Positions 61,828 to 64,000 of a stretch of 64,000 nt of DNA are shown here, in pieces. The notes under the pieces are model-generated. The model was not told the DNA's origin, did not search any database, and saw only the letters and a program-made list of their open reading frames with translations. Position numbers and translations under genes: made by a program. The DNA lies in contig NZ_JAKHEX010000014.1 in the NCBI RefSeq assembly GCF_023130475.1, positions 1 to 64,000 of the forward strand, written 5' to 3'. Every line of letters begins with the position of its first letter. Position 1 is the stretch's first letter. Source of the DNA: Aciditerrimonas ferrireducens. Its GTDB lineage: Bacteria > Actinomycetota > Acidimicrobiia > Acidimicrobiales > UBA8190.

Positions 61828-62040
61828 TGGTCCTCCTGCCACGGCTCGGGTGCGGCGACCTCGGGGCCTGCCGCCTCGGTCGAGGGGACAGTTTCGCGCG
61901 TTCCGCACCCCCCGCCAGTTGAGCCACCCCCGACGGACGCTCAACGTGTCCTGAGGGCCCCACTCCGTGCAATCCGGCGGTGCCGGGGACTGGGGGCCCA
62001 GCCGGCCGGGGCCAGGCGGTGCGCTAGCATCCGCTCACAC
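61828..62040. other. Intergenic region with an inverted repeat
   Basis: No gene is seen. GTTGAGC (61918-61924) and GCTCAAC (61939-61945) form a perfect inverted repeat with centres 21 bp apart, a possible operator for the Fe-S oxidoreductase. TAGCAT (62025-62030) is the likely -10 for tRNA-Gly. Confidence 0.45.
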
Positions 62041-62111
62041 GCGGGCGTAGTTCAGAGGCAGAACATCAGCTTCCCAAGCTGAGAACGCGGGTTCGATTCC
62101 CGTCGCCCGCT
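62041..62111 (+). tRNA. tRNA-Gly (CCC)
   Basis: Complete 71-nt cloverleaf: acceptor GCGGGCG/CGCCCGC, discriminator T, D arm GTTCAGAGGCAGAAC, anticodon loop TTCCCAA with CCC, T arm GCGGGTTCGATTCCCGT. CCA is not encoded. Confidence 0.95.
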
Positions 62112-62205
62112 CGGGACCACCCCGGGTCGTCGCCGTCGTCCGCCCACTAGGGTCGAGCCCACGGGCCGCCCGGAGGGGCTGGTCGGGGTCGAGGAGGCAC
62201 GGGGG

Positions 62206-63624
62206 ATGCAGGAGCAGGACCGGATCTACGTCGGTGGCCAGTGGGTGCCGAGCCAGGGCACGGGGCGCATCCCGGTGGTCGAGGCCGCCACCGAGGAGGT
62301 GATCGGGACGGTCCCCGAGGGGACGCCCGGCGACGTGGAGGCTGCGGTGGCGGCGGCCGCCGAAGCGTTCCCGGGGTGGGCGTCCACCCCGCCCGAGGAG
62401 CGGGCCGCGGCGTGCACCCGCATCGCCAAGGGTCTGGAGGCCCGCAAGGACGAGCTGGCGACCCTGATCAGCCGAGAGGTCGGCATGGTCCGCTTCCTGA
62501 GCGAGCTGGTCCAGGTCGGCCTGCCGATCCACTCCTTCGGGGCGGTGGCCGGGGTGGTCGAGCGCTTCGCCTGGGAGGAGCAGGTCGGGAACTCGCTGGT
62601 GGTCCGGGAACCGATCGGGGTGGTGGGCTGCATCACCCCGTGGAACTACCCCCTGCACCAGATCGCGGCGAAGGTGGCCTTCGCCCTGGGGGCCGGCTGC
62701 ACCGTGGTCCTCAAGCCCTCGGAGGTGGCCCCGCTCAACGCCTACGTGCTCGCCGAGGTCGTGGACGATGCGGGCCTGCCAGCTGGGGTGTTCAACATGG
62801 TGAGCGGCACGGGGCCGGTGGTCGGCGAGGCCTTGGCTTCCCACCCCCTGGTCGACATGGTCTCCTTCACCGGTTCGACCCGGGCGGGCAAGCGGGTCGG
62901 GGAGCTGTGCATGCAGCGGGTGGCGAGGGTGGCGCTCGAGCTCGGCGGCAAGAGCGCCAACGTGCTGCTGCCCGACGCCGACTTCGCCCGGGCGGTGCCC
63001 GACGGGGTGGGCAAGGCCTTCTTGAACTCCGGCCAGACCTGTTCGGCCCTCACCCGCATGCTGGTCCCCCGGGACCGTCTGGCGGAGGTGGAGGAGCTTG
63101 CCGCCCGGGCTGCCGAGGCCCTGACCGTCGGGGACCCCCTGGCGGAGGGCTCCCGGCTCGGCCCCCTGGCCTCGGCGGCCCAGTGGGAGCGGGTCCAGGG
63201 CTACATCCGGTCGGGCATCGAGGAGGGGGCCAAGCTGGTGACGGGCGGACCGGGACGGCCCGAGGGCCTCGACCGGGGCTTCTACGCGCGACCGACCGTC
63301 TTCTCTGAGGTGGCCCCGGGCATGCGGATCGCCCAGGAGGAGATCTTCGGCCCGGTTCTCGCCATCCTGCCCTACGACGACGAGGACCAGGCCTTGGAGA
63401 TCGCCAACGGCACGATCTACGGCCTCGCCGGCGGGGTGTGGGCGGGGAGCGAGGAACGGGCCCTGGCCTTCGCCCGGCGCCTGCGGACCGGGCAGGTCGA
63501 GGTGAACGGTGGGGCCTTCAACCCCGACGCCCCCTTCGGCGGCTACAAGCAGTCCGGCATCGGCCGCGAGTACGGCCGTTTCGGGCTCGAGGAGTTCCTG
63601 GAGGTCAAGAGCATCCAGCGGTGA
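62206..63624 (+). CDS. Aldehyde dehydrogenase (NAD(P)+)
   Basis: A 472-residue ALDH. Asn147 in [12 protein letters not shown], Lys170 in [10 protein letters not shown], Glu245 in ALELGGKSA and catalytic Cys279 in [11 protein letters not shown] are all present; [11 protein letters not shown] and the C-terminal [25 protein letters not shown] complete the pattern. The substrate cannot be told. ATG 62206 follows GAGGAGGC; TAGGGT at 62148-62153 may be the -10. It ends near the convergent GGDEF gene, which overlaps its last 20 bases. Confidence 0.93.
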   Translation: MQEQDRIYVGGQWVPSQGTGRIPVVEAATEEVIGTVPEGTPGDVEAAVAAAAEAFPGWASTPPEERAAACTRIAKGLEARKDELATLISREVGMVRFLSELVQVGLPIHSFGAVAGVVERFAWEEQVGNSLVVREPIGVVGCITPWNYPLHQIAAKVAFALGAGCTVVLKPSEVAPLNAYVLAEVVDDAGLPAGVFNMVSGTGPVVGEALASHPLVDMVSFTGSTRAGKRVGELCMQRVARVALELGGKSANVLLPDADFARAVPDGVGKAFLNSGQTCSALTRMLVPRDRLAEVEELAARAAEALTVGDPLAEGSRLGPLASAAQWERVQGYIRSGIEEGAKLVTGGPGRPEGLDRGFYARPTVFSEVAPGMRIAQEEIFGPVLAILPYDDEDQALEIANGTIYGLAGGVWAGSEERALAFARRLRTGQVEVNGGAFNPDAPFGGYKQSGIGREYGRFGLEEFLEVKSIQR

Positions 63625-64000
63625 GCGACCCGTCCCCGGGGGCCGGCAGCCATCGGGGCGAGACGCCCTGGCGGTGCTGGCGCTTGCGGCGGTACATGGC
63701 GACGTCGGCCCGGTGAAGGAGGGCCCCGGGGCTGTCGCCGGGCTGGGACTCGGCGACCCCGAAGCTGGCCGAGAGGACCAGAGCCCGGTCCCCGAGGCGG
63801 AAGGGTTCGGCGAGGCACCGGCGCACGCAGGCCGCGAGCTCGGCGGCCCGTTCCCGGCTGGACCCTGGGAGGAGGATGGCCAGCTCGTCGCCGCCCAGCC
63901 GGGCTGCGAGGGCCCCGTCGGGGAGACAGCTCCTGACCCGGCTGGCCAGGCAACGGAGGAGCTGGTCCCCGGCCAGGTGCCCGAGGGTGTCGTTGACCTC
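63605..64000 (-). CDS. GGDEF-domain protein, C-terminal part
   Basis: The last 131 codons of a diguanylate-cyclase-type domain; the 5' end lies beyond the window. [22 protein letters not shown], then [13 protein letters not shown] with GGDEL in place of GGDEF, then [32 protein letters not shown] are the conserved blocks. GGDEL is a rare variant, so activity is uncertain. The end of the gene overlaps the aldehyde dehydrogenase stop region (convergent). Confidence 0.85.
   Translation of the reverse strand, partial: EVNDTLGHLAGDQLLRCLASRVRSCLPDGALAARLGGDELAILLPGSSRERAAELAACVRRCLAEPFRLGDRALVLSASFGVAESQPGDSPGALLHRADVAMYRRKRQHRQGVSPRWLPAPGDGSLTAGCS

Overview
This 64 kb window is chromosomal DNA from a very GC-rich bacterium, most likely an actinobacterium and possibly from the Acidimicrobiia. 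The pointers are TreY/TreZ trehalose synthesis, a dnaK-grpE-dnaJ-hspR operon, a SenX3/RegX3-type pair, ClpS next to a DUF2017 protein, SCO6880- and DUF6112-type conjugation proteins, a GlnR-type box before amtB, many GTG starts, and many first genes with a -10-like hexamer 6 to 10 nt before the start codon (leaderless transcripts). The lineage is inferred from gene content, not from a 16S sequence.

Layout. 1-4266: end of treZ, treY and a lipoprotein. 4320-7701: a frameshifted diiron protein with a divergent TetR gene and a perfect palindromic operator, then a ThrE-type exporter. 7714-11819: an SbcC/SbcD-like ATPase-nuclease pair. 11820-15584: a small degraded island between that pair and tRNA-Arg, holding an intact toxin-antitoxin pair, a dead second pair, an IS with a broken transposase, and a 5'-truncated tyrosine recombinase. 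15677-21196: tldE, tldD, a quinone oxidoreductase, a polyphosphate glucokinase and bluB. 21208-27105: five genes of a type IV secretion/conjugation-like machine with no visible relaxase. 27389-36467: a two-component pair, serS, an ABC transporter, a TlpA-like protein, ctaB, clpS, a DUF2017 protein and a fusion of a cyanophycinase-like domain with a CysRS-type C-terminal domain.

36613-36883: a tRNA cluster with a truncated tRNA-Glu followed by intact tRNA-Asp and tRNA-Phe. 36965-49178: purine synthesis in two minus-strand runs (purF-purM-pyrE and purA-purD-purB-purC-purS-purQ-purL), separated by a PHP phosphoesterase on the plus strand. 49285-56071: clpB and the dnaK operon, with a HAIR-like site in the dnaK promoter. 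56271-59556: phosphoglycerate mutase, amtB-glnB with a four-element GlnR-type box, and a stand-alone cyclic-nucleotide-binding protein. 59608-64000: a large membrane Fe-S oxidoreductase, tRNA-Gly, an aldehyde dehydrogenase and a partial GGDEF gene.

The genes are mostly housekeeping: trehalose, purine, nitrogen and stress physiology in tight operons with ATGA/GTGA junctions. The less ordinary parts are the orphan type IV secretion locus, the S51-like/CysRS fusion protein, the nested island beside tRNA-Arg, the half tRNA-Glu gene and the regulatory sites.
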